DNA of 64,000 nt from Merluccius polli (Eukaryota; Chordata; Actinopteri; Gadiformes; Merlucciidae): positions 1-64,000 of the forward strand of contig JAOPHQ010000916.1 of NCBI GenBank assembly GCA_030340625.1. The letters run 5' to 3'. Position numbers and translations under genes: made by a program. The first letter of the stretch is position 1, and every line of letters starts with the position of its first letter. This document shows positions 11,736-22,390 of this stretch, piece after piece. The notes beneath the pieces were generated by a model. It saw only the letters and a program-made list of their open reading frames with translations. It had not been told where the DNA came from and did no database searches.

Positions 11736-12448
11736 ACTGTTCAGGAAGTGAAGCTGTGAGTTACCATGGCAGCAGACTCTCAAAGTTGTACTTCCTCAAC
11801 TGTCACAGAGAGCCAGGAGGTCTTCTGAAAGTCAAAGGAGGATATAACAAGCAGCTTAAATCCACAGATTTCTATCTGTGCTGCCTTTGACCACCACAGA
11901 AACAGTTAAAGATTGCTACAAACACCGATACACGGTGACATGAAATGCCAAGTCATGCGTCATGTTTTACTATCGAATTGCAAAGTTCTAAATATACAAT
12001 ATAGAATAACATAAGGAGAGGGCAGGAGGGAGAAACAGAGTCAGGGTCGGCGCGTAAGCAGTGGTGATGGGAGAACATTTACAAGCCAGATTCAAGTTCG
12101 TGAGGCTATCGACCCGGCGGCCTTTAACCAATGGTGCAAATTACCCCGTTTTTCTCCTCTCGCTTTACTTTACAAGTGTCTTTTTATTTTTTTGTACTTT
12201 GTGTTCACTCCGTGTCTCGTTCATTTTCTCATTACCGTGCCGATGCCACTCTGCCCTTCACCTCCTGCCATCTTATCTGCGGCGACGATCTCCACTCCTC
12301 TCCTTATCGTCTTCTAATTATCTTCCCCTCCATCTCTGCCTCCCTCCCCCCTGTCTGCCACCATCGCACCTCCCCCTCAAACACTCTCCCCCAACACCTG
12401 CTCTTACTTTTTGACCCCCATTGGGAGAATGAATGATACAGATGCACG
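11736..12448. other. Unique sequence
   Basis: Unique DNA, C/T-rich at about 12150-12420. Open frames on the plus strand here lack any recognisable domain. Confidence 0.4.
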
Positions 12449-12472
12449 CACACACACACACACACACACACA
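12449..12472. repeat. (AC)n microsatellite
   Basis: About 12 AC units. Confidence 0.93.
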
Positions 12473-12989
12473 CAGGCACAAGCCACTGCCTACACCTCAG
12501 TCGTCGTCAATAGCATAAAGGTGGAATTACTAACCTCTCTTCGATCCGTTTCCACCCCTTCAATCGAGATTTATTTTTGCGCAATGTGACTTCTAGAGAG
12601 ATATGTTGCTGGTTTTCAGTTACCTTTTTAGTGGTTTGGTGGGGTTTGTACGAAGGCCCTGAATGGCAACATAAAAAAACAATATATATAAATATATATG
12701 GAGAAGTAGGCCTACATGATTAATTGATTACAAAAACTCAATTCTTTACAAAGCAGTTCCAACAACTTTTTTTGTAGTCAATTCATGGAGGAATCCATTA
12801 TGGTGGAACAGCACAATTCCCTACATGGCTGAAGTGGTTCTCCTAGGGTCATTAGGGTGAGATTCAAGAAAACATACCAAAGCCCCCTGAGACGGTACAA
12901 CAGATCCTTTTCCTCATTGTGTAACAGCCATGGGGACAGCCTTTTGCTGAACTGAACAAATATCAAATATCTATTTTTTTTAAAAGAAC

Positions 12990-12991
<2 letters not shown>

Positions 12992-13083
<92 letters not shown>
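12992..13083. repeat. (AT)n microsatellite, about 45 units
   Basis: Perfect AT run inserted within the left inverted-repeat arm. It is absent from the corresponding position of the right arm. Confidence 0.97.
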
Positions 13084-13087
<4 letters not shown>

Positions 13088-13165
13088 GTCAGCAGGTCTT
13101 TGTAGATGTGTTATTATAGCAAGAAGTATGTGGATGAGTTGTACGTTAAGTAAAGTATCAACGAT

Positions 13166-13166
<1 letters not shown>

Positions 13167-13221
<55 letters not shown>
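13167..13221. repeat. (AC)n microsatellite
   Basis: About 27 AC units. The right arm has a GT run at the matching place (14785-14815), so the repeat predates or arose in parallel with the inversion. Confidence 0.97.
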
Positions 13222-13224
<3 letters not shown>

Positions 13225-13362
13225 AATCCATAGTACCAATGCAAGTAGCCCAGTTCTGGCTTCCTCAGACTGATAATTGCCTCTCCGCTCCTTTGCTTGG
13301 CACTTGTCAGACTGAGAGCTGGTGTTTGCTTGTTTACAATCAGAATTGAGTCAACCTGGACA

Positions 13363-14497
13363 TAGCTTAATAACCAATATATGATATAGCTTCATAACCA
13401 ATGACAGCCCTATAGGATATAGCTTCATAACCAATGACAGCCCTATAGGATATAGTTTCTTAACCAATGACAGCCCTATAGGATATAGCTTCATAACCAA
13501 TGACAGCCCTAGGATATAGCTTCATAACCAATGACAGCCCTATAGGATATAGCTTCATAACCAATGACAGCCCTAGGATATAGCTTCATAACCAATGACA
13601 GCCCTATAGGATATAGCTTCATAACCAATGACAGCCCTATAGGATATAGCTTCATAACCAATGACAGCCCTAGGATATAGCTTCATAACCAATGACAGCC
13701 CTATAGGATATAGCTTCATAACCAATGACAGCCCTATAGGATATAGCTTCATAACCAATGACAGCCCTATAGAATATAGCTTCATATCCAATGACAGCCC
13801 TAGGATATAGCTTCATAACCAATGACAGCCCTATAGAATATAGCTTCATATCCAATGACAGCCCTAGGATATAGCTTCATAACCAATGACAGCCCTATAG
13901 GATATAGCTTCATAACCAATGACAGCCCTATAGGATATAGCTTCATAACCAATGACAGCCCTATAGGATATAGCTTCATAACCAATGACAGCCCTATAGG
14001 ATATAGTTTCATAACCAATGACAGCCCTAGGATATAGCTTCATAACCAATGACAGCCCTATAGGATATAGCTTCATAACCAATGACAGCCCTAGGATATA
14101 GCTTCATAACCAATGACAGCCCTATAGGATATAGCTTCATAACCAATGACAGCCCTATAGAATATAGCTTCATATCCAATGACAGCCCTAGGATATAGCT
14201 TCATAACCAATGACAGCCCTATAGAATATAGCTTCATATCCAATGACATAGGATATAGCTTCATAACCAATGACAGCCCTATAGGATATAGCTTCATAAC
14301 CAATGACAGCCCTATAGGATATAGTTTCATAACCAATGACAGCCCTATAGGATATAGCTTCATGACCAATGACAGCCCTAGGATATAGCTTTATAACCAA
14401 TGACAGCCCTATAGGATATAGCTTCATAACCAATGACAGCCCTAGGATATAGCTTCATAACCAATGACAGCCCTATAGGATATAGCTTCATAACCAA
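13363..14497. repeat. Minisatellite with 33- and 31-bp units, about 34 copies
   Basis: Unit core ATAGCTTCATAACCAATG then ACAGCCCTATAGG. The two length classes differ by loss of TA (CCCTATAGG versus CCCTAGG) and are interleaved, and a further variant has CATATCCAATG plus ATAGAAT. Some variant runs recur as a block (for example 13771-13860 and 14157-14250), which suggests multi-unit duplication. Short open frames over it are repeat translations. Confidence 0.96.
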
Positions 14498-14501
14498 TGA
14501 T

Positions 14502-15334
14502 GAGGGGAGAGGCAATTATCAGTCTGTAGAAGCTGGAACTGGGCTACTGGCAGTGCGTCGATACATTGGTGTTGATAGACCTAATAAATAGACAGAAGAG
14601 ATAAGTATTTATACTTTTTTGCGCTGCACTGCACGAAACTTTGGCAGGGGTTAGATGTGCCTTCTATGGATTAGATCAAAGGGGTGAAGACGTCTTGTTC
14701 CAGTTTCGTGGGTAGGCCAAAATGGATGAGTGTGATGCACTCGGTGCATGGATGGCGAATAATAAATAGGCTGATACAAGAATGTGTGTATGTGTGTGTG
14801 TGTGTGTGTGTGTGCATGTGTCTGAGATAATTTCCTTAGCATACAACTCATCCACATCCTTCCTTTTTGCTATAACCACACATCTACAAATACCTGCTGA
14901 TTATACATCCTTTTTGTGTTCTATTTAAATAATACATCTGACATTTGTTCAGTTCAGCGAAGGCTGTACTCAATGACTGTTCCACAATGAGGAAAAGGAT
15001 CTGTAAAGACCGACCGATAAATGCATATTACAGATCACGTCTGTAAACATATAACAAAACATATAACATACAAACATAGAAATAAAGCCCCTGCATACTA
15101 TGAGCCTCACTGACAATATGACGGTTTGACTATATGGTATACGGGTTGATCCAGAACATATGATTTCTATGATCCAGAGGTTTCCACCGTCCTGCCTCAT
15201 AGGGCTGCCGTATCTTCTCTTGAATCTCACACAACCCTAATGACCCTGAAGGAGACCCACTTCAGCCCGTTTCATCATAATAAATTCCTCCAAGAATTGA
15301 TTCTAAAAGAAAGCCATCCAAATAACTTTGTGAA
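14502..15334 (-). repeat. Right arm of the ~2.6-kb imperfect inverted repeat
   Basis: Reverse-complement counterpart of 12744-13285 (GAGGCAATTATCAGTCT at 14509, TACAACTCATCCACAT near 14840, CAATGAGGAAAAGGATCTG near 14985, CTTGAATCTCAC near 15220, ACCCTAATGACCCT near 15233, TCCTCCAAGAATTGATT at 15288). Compared with the left arm it holds about 230 extra bp at 14550-14780 and about 160 extra bp at 15005-15165. Confidence 0.85.
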
Positions 15335-15621
15335 AACTTGAAAAAGTCGTCCGAATGATTTTTCACAAAGTCGTTTGGACAACTTTTCTTTTTGTTTATC
15401 CTGCAGAAAGAATGAAATAAAACAGCTAATTAGGTTGATTCCAGTATGCATCTGATCGCCACATTTTGTGATAAATAATGTATCGTTTCGTTACCTCAGA
15501 CGTTATATCTGGATAAACCAGCCATGCATGGAAACTAAGTTGGTGTTGGATTAAAACCAACACAAATTCTTCACAATGTTGTTATATTATATCAGATGTA
15601 TCGTACTCAGTCTAGATATGG

Positions 15622-15626
<5 letters not shown>
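15335..15626. other. Unique AT-rich sequence
   Basis: Contains a small self-complementary patch around 15340-15390 (GTCGTCCGAATGA and TCGTTTGGACAAC). No gene is seen. Confidence 0.4.

Positions 15627-15706
<80 letters not shown>
15627..15706. repeat. (AT)n microsatellite, about 40 units
   Basis: Perfect AT run. Confidence 0.97.
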
Positions 15707-15707
<1 letters not shown>

Positions 15708-16360
15708 ATGTCCCTGATGTTACTTAACAAAGTTAGAAAAATAAGTTTCAAAAATTGACATCAAATGTGTAAATGGCAAAAAAATTAAATCAATATTATT
15801 ATTGAAGACATGGAAGGAGAACAAACAGCATCAGAATGAGCTTTATGTATGCATGTAGGAATACAGATATAGCCATAAGGATATGGTAGTTGGCCTTAAG
15901 CTGCTAAATAAGTCTTTGAGAAAGGAAAAACACTCACTTTAATGAATTCAGAACGCACCACAAAAAGTATATTTAGAAAAAAGCGAAAACTTTTAAATGA
16001 GCATTTCACTTTACCATTGACTTAAATGGAGATTTTTCTTTCTAACAAGTTCCAAATGAGAAATCTGTCTTGTTAGCGCAATAAGAAGATTAAAAGATTA
16101 CCCTAATGTCAATTTGCACGAGGCAAATGAAATGTGCCTATCTTCATACCTCGACACACATGCATAACAAGCGCTCTCTAAACCAACCATCTCCAGGGCG
16201 TTGTCTGATGTTCACGCCACATTTGACGCACGTTACGCGTTGTTTTGCTCAAAGGCCACTTTAGCGGTGGTGGTTGTGTGGAGAGCAGTGGGTGTGCTGT
16301 GGGTGTCCTAGCCTAGCTGTCCTTAAGCTGCCAGCTCAACACTGAGAAAACACACTGTGG
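15707..16360. other. Unique AT-rich sequence
   Basis: No repeat, no coding signal. The last 200 bp become more GC-rich. Confidence 0.4.
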
Positions 16361-16361
16361 A

Positions 16362-16490
16362 GTGTGTGTGGTTGATAGCTGGTCTACAGCCTCACCTGGC
16401 CCTGAGTAGACTCTGGGCTGGGTGGGGCTGCACACCTGTGGTGCATGAGCTATCATGGCATCCAGGATAAACCAGCTATCACCACACACA
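16362..16490. repeat. Inverted repeat with 20-21-bp arms
   Basis: TGTGTGTGGTTGATAGCTGG at 16363-16382 and CCAGCTATCACCACACACA at 16472-16490 are complementary except for one T indel. The loop is about 88 bp and itself contains CAGGTGTG/CACACCTG-like pairing. Confidence 0.7.
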
Positions 16491-16611
16491 CTCAGGAGAG
16501 AGAGCCTCTGTCATGACAGCATGTTTCCATCTGCTCTGGCTGTTACGTCTTGCCAACTCCAATAAACAGACTCCACACACACCCATCCCCTGTCTGAGGA
16601 TCACAGTTACA

Positions 16612-16613
<2 letters not shown>

Positions 16614-16652
<39 letters not shown>

Positions 16653-16823
16653 TATACAGAGGCTGTAAGCCAAAGCCAAAGTGTTGTATTATATACAAGT
16701 CCATGTGGAACACTCATTGGCGTCGGCACCAGTGTGGGTGCATTGTGGGCCCTTCTTACACAGAGGTTTCATCATCGAGCAGATGTTCAGTTCTGTTCTC
16801 AAACAAGGCCCCAGGTGAACTAG

Positions 16824-16873
<50 letters not shown>

Positions 16874-16920
16874 CTGGTTGTCTCTACCTCTCTCTCCCCT
16901 GGTTCTCCCTTCCTCTCTCT
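16614..16920. repeat. Two CT microsatellites and a CCTGGTT-CT repeat
   Basis: CT runs at 16614-16651 and 16827-16870. The second is followed by three copies of a CCCCTGGTT-containing unit of about 30 bp (16870-16935). Confidence 0.93.
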
Positions 16921-16935
16921 CCCCTGGTTATCTCC

Positions 16936-17383
16936 CAAAATGGTTGTGGGGACATATTGTAATAACACACTATCAGATGTTACGATATTTGAATGAATCA
17001 TGAATCGGCCAAATTGGCCTGTAACCACAGCGGAGGGGGGGGGGGGGGGGGGAATGAAATCTGCACACACCTCAACGTACACCAAGAAAAATGTCCCAGC
17101 CGTGGAAGATGGGCTGCATCTTAGTCTTTACTGGAAGAGATGTTCACATCATGTCCTGTTCGGTCCAGATACCTTCCAGGAGACCAATCCAGTTATTATA
17201 TCATTTAAAAAGTGGATCAATGAACAAATGTTCATCAACGTTTATCTGAGTTTTGGTCGTTACCAAATGTTTGTTTGAGTGAAACCTCCAGGTCTGACTT
17301 CAGGACCAAGGACAGCACCCACTGGACACATGCAAAAATAGTTACCAGGCCTCAAATGCCTCACTCCTAGAAGGCAAGAATGC

Positions 17384-17387
<4 letters not shown>
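16936..17387. other. Unique sequence with 18-bp poly-G
   Basis: Poly-G at 17035-17052. The rest is unique with no gene that I recognise. Confidence 0.45.

Positions 17388-17439
<52 letters not shown>
17388..17439. repeat. (AT)n microsatellite, about 25 units
   Basis: Perfect AT run. Confidence 0.97.
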
Positions 17440-17440
<1 letters not shown>

Positions 17441-17539
17441 TTGAACTTAAATCGTCACCATTATCAGGAGTCTCCACATTCTAGCTGTAGCAGCTTCACT
17501 GGCCAAAATACACAGTGAACCCTCACAGCAGGGAGTGGG

Positions 17540-17790
17540 AGAGAACCTTCTGGGACCGTTTCATGTGTAGGCTATTTGTATTGCTCTTTATCGCAGTGAG
17601 AGTCTCAAAGCGATTCACAGGCAGAGGTTTGACTAACTCTCCAAAGGCCCTTCAACCCTCCAAAGGCCGACGGATAAATTCCCTCCAAAACCCGGGAGGA
17701 AAAAGGGAGGAATCTGTGGGGAACCACACAGAGCTGCCCTCATTCCAAGGATGGTTAGGAGTTGAATAGGAGGCACTATTGCATGGGTAT
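17540..17790 (-). mobile_element. Interspersed repeat fragment, unclassified
   Basis: On the minus strand the segment around 17571-17625 reads like the common fish repeat terminus in which a 'cgctttgagactct...cgataaagagc' string precedes an AT-rich end. The adjoining 17640-17770 block resembles its body. The assignment rests on pattern memory only. An 84-codon plus-strand open frame across it is not a gene. Confidence 0.4.
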
Positions 17791-18002
17791 AAAATAGTGT
17801 AAATTATTACACGATTGGACGGTCTGTTACTTCTGAATAGCAGACAGCTGCTTTTGAATACCAGGCCGCTGTTATGGACGCTATTTCAGACCGTAGAATC
17901 TAACAGAATTTTTTTTAGCGGAAGCAATTAAATCATTTTAAAATCAATAAAATGTAATAATAAAATATTGTATGTCAAATTGTTGATTTCTTGAGTAAGT
18001 AG

Positions 18003-18142
18003 CCATGTAATAAGCTGGATATTGTACAGCGAGCAGGTCAATATTGCAAAAGAAACCCCAACAGGGTGATGCAGGTTGACCTTGATTCACCCTGAAGGGG
18101 GAACTTTATTTGATCGGCTCGCTGTACATTATCCATTACATA
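18003..18142. mobile_element. Palindromic MITE-like element
   Basis: The core 18023-18128 begins TGTACAGCGAGC and ends GCTCGCTGTACA. An inner stem pairs CAGGGTGAT..CAGG with CCTTGATTCACCCTG. Flanking bases continue the palindrome (GGATAT against TTATCC, ATGTAAT against ATTACAT) out to 18003-18142. The near-complete self-complementarity fits a fold-back MITE. No transposase and no clear target duplication are present. Confidence 0.7.
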
Positions 18143-18360
18143 GTCAATAGTCATGAGATGTGATTATTCAGAATGGAGCATAGATTATTAACAGTTAGAA
18201 TTTCAAGCAAAAAATGTAAGTAGACTAAATCAAAAGCAAAGCATATTGCGACGCTTGTTACACTGGAAGTACTGTAATACGACGCTGCATTTAGTGACAT
18301 GATAACCATGTTGATACCCAACTAATATCCTTGTGTGTTGCTGCTGATAGCACTGCTGGC

Positions 18361-18790
18361 AAATGGACTGCATTTATATAGCACTTTATAATTAGTGGCT
18401 CACATGCATACACATTCATACACCCGATGGCAAGGCAACAGCCAGCTGGTCGCGAGCAGTAAAGGTTAAACCTAATTTATAGTCGTTGTGCGTGAACTGG
18501 CACGGTTCATACGACGGTTTGTCGCGCGTCACAAACCTCTGAAAATTTGAAGCCCCAGGAGCAGAGTGCGCAAATTGTCCATCCACAGCAGCGTTACAGC
18601 ATAACGGCAAATATAAGTACAATGGCCATGCGTGGACTGACTGGCGTACTTCACGAACAGTGCTTCACAGCGGCTATAAATTCCACTTTAGGCGCCTTGC
18701 TCAAGAGGCACATCGAGCTTAGCTAGGAGTATCCGGGGATCGAACCTGCAACCTTCTGGTTACCGGACCGGTTACACCACTGCCGCCCTT
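18361..18790. mobile_element. Teleost interspersed repeat split by an insertion
   Basis: The left part (TGCATTTATATAGCACTTTA near 18369, CACCCGATGGCAAGGCAACAG near 18421) and right part (GCGCCTTGCTCAAGAGGCAC near 18692, then GGGATCGAACCTGCAACC) match the layout of a common fish repeat. The reverse complement of its right end has tRNA-like B-box sequence (GGTTCGATCCC). The two halves are separated by a 219-bp insertion at 18469-18687. Confidence 0.65.
18469..18687. mobile_element. PIF/Harbinger-like MITE, 219 bp
   Basis: Flanked on both sides by TTA (18466-18468 and 18688-18690), the target preference of PIF/Harbinger elements. The termini are imperfect inverted repeats: left AACCTAATTTATAGTCG, and the reverse complement of the right end AGTGGAATTTATAGCCG (12 of 17 identical, with TTTATAG exact). 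No coding capacity. It sits inside the repeat at 18361-18790, which supports insertion. Confidence 0.65.
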
Positions 18791-19012
18791 AGGCCGCTAC
18801 CTTAAGTCCATTTCAGGAGAGCCACTGGCTTTACAGGCAGTGCTTGGAGTGTGATCAGATCAGACTGAGCACACCACACGCAATCCACTGTTCCCATTTA
18901 ACGTCTGCTAAAAATGGCTAACCCCCCCCCCCCCTTCCTTCCCCCACCTCACAAACACCCCAACATGGCCTTTATCTTTAGCTTAACATGCTCTGCACAC
19001 CACTACTATTTC

Positions 19013-19047
<35 letters not shown>

Positions 19048-19854
19048 CCTCAGACAACACACACCAGGTAATGCAGCAGAAATCCCCAAAGAGACCACAT
19101 AATGCCAATCGATCTAGAGAGGGTGGCGGGGGGCGGGGGGTTAAAAAAGATAGAAAGAAAGAAATCAACATGAGCTTTCCGGTGTGTTGGATAGTGAGTG
19201 GGCTGGTGGGCTATGCCTCACCTCACTGCTTACCTGGCCAGCCAATCCTTTTCCACCCACGCCCTTTCTTCTTCTACCCTTTACTAATCCTTCTCTTCTT
19301 CTCTGGAATTATTTGTGCTCTAATCTCTCCTCCTGCCATCCCCTCTCTCTCTCTCCCCCCTCTCCCTCTCCCCCTCTCCCTCTCTCGCTTTTTTTTTTTT
19401 TACCTCTTCTGTTCTCATTCAACACAGAGTGCTCTCTACCTTTCAAGTTATCCCCACGAAACCATTTAATTTGCGATATTGGCACCGTACGCGATGTGCA
19501 GATCTTGCCAAAAGCATGTGAATGAATTAAAAACACGTGGAACAAGGCACCAAAAATATGATTGTGGGTGGGAATAATGCATTAATAATCATATTTACAG
19601 TCCTGGAGTCCTATCTATAAACCAATAAGAGCCACGGTATCTGTCAGCTGTCACTGGTGAACACAGTTGTGTCTTCCAATCAGCGGTATCAAATGTGAAC
19701 TGCATATGAAAAGGATTTTACGGTGCGGGATAATTCTGCCAGAAACTCGACATGCTGATCTAAGCCGTGTTTTATCTTGGAACAGGACCTCCCTGCGGAG
19801 CATGCCAGGTAGCCTATTAATGCACCTCAACGCCTCTACACACATGCCGGCGCA

Positions 19855-19856
<2 letters not shown>
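18791..19856. other. Unique sequence with AC, C and CT runs
   Basis: C run at about 18921-18934, AC run at about 19016-19044, CT-rich stretch at 19320-19400 ending in an 11-13-bp T run. The rest is unique with no gene that I recognise. Confidence 0.45.
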
Positions 19857-19908
<52 letters not shown>

Positions 19909-19967
19909 AATAAGATTTCTGAGCATGCACGACGACACTGCAATTCACATACACATGCGAGATCTGA

Positions 19968-19999
<32 letters not shown>

Positions 20000-20436
20000 A
20001 CAAACACACACACACACACAAGTGTATACACACAAATATATACAAACGGCTTCAAAGGAGTAGCAGGGTTTCAAATGCCAAAATTCATGCCTAATAAATA
20101 CAAACAGAAAAACACGCAGGTACTGACATGCCGGCTCTTTTCTGCTGGTATTTCACTGAGCACCTCTTCCACATACATGCACACACACACACACACACAC
20201 ACAAAGTGAGGGCGTGCGCTGCTAATTCGGTTGCTGGATTTAACCAACGAGAGCCAATATATCAGTCTATCCGCACGCTAGGGGCCCAGACGCCGATACC
20301 TTGACAATGTGTGTGTCGTATAATCCCTTTCACAAATAGTTATTTTTCTCCCCCTTACCTGCTCAATTCAATCTCTCCGTATCACATGGTAACACACTCA
20401 CGCTCTCATGTCAGTCGACGCACAAAAGCAGACATG

Positions 20437-20467
<31 letters not shown>

Positions 20468-20500
20468 GCCAAAACTGGCTGCATTGTTTGTTGTAATACA
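19857..20500. repeat. Cluster of AC microsatellites
   Basis: Separate AC arrays at 19857-19905, 19970-20030, 20178-20205 and 20440-20468, with unique spacers. Open frames rich in His/Thr or Cys/Val follow the arrays and are not genes. Confidence 0.93.
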
Positions 20501-20501
20501 T

Positions 20502-20690
20502 TAATTTGAGAGGCCTATAAATAATATACACCGATAAAGTTGGTTTTACCAATATTTTATCTTTGGATGCCCATCATTTTTGTATCAAATTAAACCCTAG
20601 ATATTCTTGTTCAGCTGAATATGATGAAAAAAAAACTTTTCTTTGTTTCCTATGGCGCAAGGGATTGAGTTCAAGGGAGCGTCAATCAAA
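20502..20690. mobile_element. Dispersed repeat, copy A
   Basis: Highly similar and co-oriented to 23643-23871. Shared blocks include TTAATTTGAGAGG, CCCATCATTTTTGTATCAAA, ACCCTAGATATTCTTGTTCA and GGGAGCGTCAATCAA. This copy lacks about 40 bp present in copy B, and its central A run (20625-20635) marks the break. The family is unknown. Confidence 0.75.
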
Positions 20691-20749
20691 TGCACTTCAC
20701 GTGCAAGCACCTCTGCTCTTAAAACGCCTACGCACATGTGCACACCTGC

Positions 20750-20863
20750 ACACAAACACACGCGCGCACACACACACAAACACACACACACACAAAAGGA
20801 TGACCTTCTCTTGCCGCCCTCTTACTTGCACACATTACTCCAATTCCATCCTCCCAGGGGCAT

Positions 20864-20899
<36 letters not shown>

Positions 20900-20955
20900 T
20901 CTACAAACAGAAAAATGTCAATGCATACTTCCCTCGACAGTCCCCCTCCCACCGC

Positions 20956-20989
<34 letters not shown>

Positions 20990-21086
20990 CACACACACAC
21001 GCACCCACTCACATACCAGCTGTGCATGCTGCTAGCCAGTGCCCCACCTCTGTCAAGGTGGTGTGTGTGTGTGTGTGTGTGTGTAT
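20750..21086. repeat. AC arrays followed by a GT array
   Basis: AC at 20757-20796, 20868-20896 and 20957-21008 with CGCACA variants, then GT at 21061-21086. Confidence 0.93.
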
Positions 21087-21202
21087 GTGACCACCTTGGT
21101 CTGGCACGGGGAGGCGAGAGGAGCTACAGGTTCCCTCTTTTGAAGTGTTAAGAAGCCATGTTGTTTACGGCACAGATGAAAGAAAGCCCAGGAGGTACAC
21201 AA

Positions 21203-21577
21203 GTGTGTGTGTGTGTGTGTGGGGGGGGGGGGGGGAGCTGGATGGCTACTGAATGGGAAGGGAGATGGGTGGGGGTGGGATGGGTGGGTGTGTAGATGGG
21301 TGGGGGTGTGGGTGGGTGGAGTGAGTGATTTCGAGGAGGTCAACACCACCATCGACACCATCAACATACTGGGATGATGGGCTCTCTTTTCTTTTGTTTT
21401 TTTTCACCGACTCCCTCACACACATGCACATACTCTGACTCACTCTCTCCCTCTCTCTCTCTAGCTCTCTCTCTCCCTCTCTAGCTCTCTCTCTCTCTCT
21501 AGCTCTAGCTCTCTCTCCCTCTCTAGCTCTCTCTCCCTCTCTAGCTCTCTAGCTCTCTCTCTCTCTCTCTCTCTCTC
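21203..21577. repeat. GT/G tract, GGGT-rich stretch and CT/AGCT array
   Basis: GT then a G run at 21203-21235, a GGTGGG-rich stretch to 21325, and a CT array at 21443-21577 interrupted by regular TAGCTC units. Confidence 0.9.
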
Positions 21578-22242
21578 TTCTGCTCTTCCACTGGGTCTCA
21601 CACACGCACACTCTTTGGCTGCAGGATAAGAACAACTCTACCAGACCGGCTCTGTGATGAGAAATTCACATTCTGAAGGACGATTCTTGACGCAGACCGA
21701 AACATACGCACAGACATCATCTGCTATTGTGATTTTCTGGGTAAAATCGGGTTATCATTTTTTATCAGTATGCGTAGGCGTATCATTTTAAATTGATGAA
21801 TACACGCATGTGTACCCATAGGAGGAGAATCGTATGAACTAATCTATACGTCATTGATTGTGATTAGCCATGATGAACATTATTGTTTTCTATTAACAAG
21901 AATACAAATCATACATGCATTCATCCCAACAGGATTCTACATTTTGTTGAGATGAATGCATGCATGTATCTGTAACCCTAGCAAGGGAATATTATCAACA
22001 CAATTGTACTTGATCATGGATTTTGATTAGCCATGATAACGCTATGATTTGCTCTGGAAACAATAACACAATACCAAATGATTTGCTAGAGGGTAAAAAC
22101 GTTGAATGCTAGCAGATGGCATCCAGACATATTCTTTGAGAATATTCTCATCATCTCTACTTGAGAAAACGTGTATAGCACAATATTGTATTGTCTACTG
22201 AAGGATACAGTAGACAATACAAACACAGATTCTGATGGTGGG
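21578..22242. other. Unique sequence with diverged internal duplication
   Basis: Two stretches (about 21795-21890 and 21950-22060) share GATGAAT.CA.GCATGTAT-like starts and TTGATTAGCCATGAT, which suggests an old tandem duplication with a period of about 165 bp. An inverted pair ATACATGCATTCATC (21911-21925) / GATGAATGCATGCATGTAT (21951-21969) overlaps it. Confidence 0.5.
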
Positions 22243-22390
22243 CAGGAGAGAGTCATGGTTACGGTGTTCAACTCCCAGATGAAGGTACTGGGTTAGAGCC
22301 CATACCAGCTCAGCAATGAGCTGTATCTAAAAACCAACCATAAGTTCCTTCGGATTAAAGCATCCGCTAAATGACTATTATAATAGTAAT
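22243..22390 (+). mobile_element. tRNA-derived SINE, degenerate
   Basis: The head resembles a tRNA promoter: an A-box-like GGTTACGGTGTTCAAC followed by a B-box-like GGTTAGAGCCC (from GGTTCGAGCCC). The tail GGATTAAAGCATCCGCTAAATG followed by an AT-rich end is the L2/UnaL2-type 3-prime tail shared by many fish SINEs. Confidence 0.7.

Larger units (their letters stand above)
12744..13285 (+). repeat. Left arm of a ~2.6-kb imperfect inverted repeat
   Basis: This arm is the diverged reverse complement of 14502-15334. Matching blocks in order are: 12744-12810 (AATTC.TGGAGGAAT), 12830-12880 (GGGTCATTAGGGT, GAGATTCAAGA), 12900-12960 (CAGATCCTTTTCCTCATTG, TGAACTGAACAAAT), 13088-13150 (TCAGCAGGT, TTTGTAGATGTGT, GTGGATGAGTTGTA) and 13246-13285 (AGACTGATAATTGCCTC). 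AT and AC microsatellites have expanded inside it. It may be one of two opposed copies of an interspersed element. Confidence 0.85.

Noticed and set aside
18721..18790. Possible tRNA gene on the minus strand (GGTTCGATCCC)
   Set aside because: No cloverleaf can be completed, and the sequence is the end of a repeat family.
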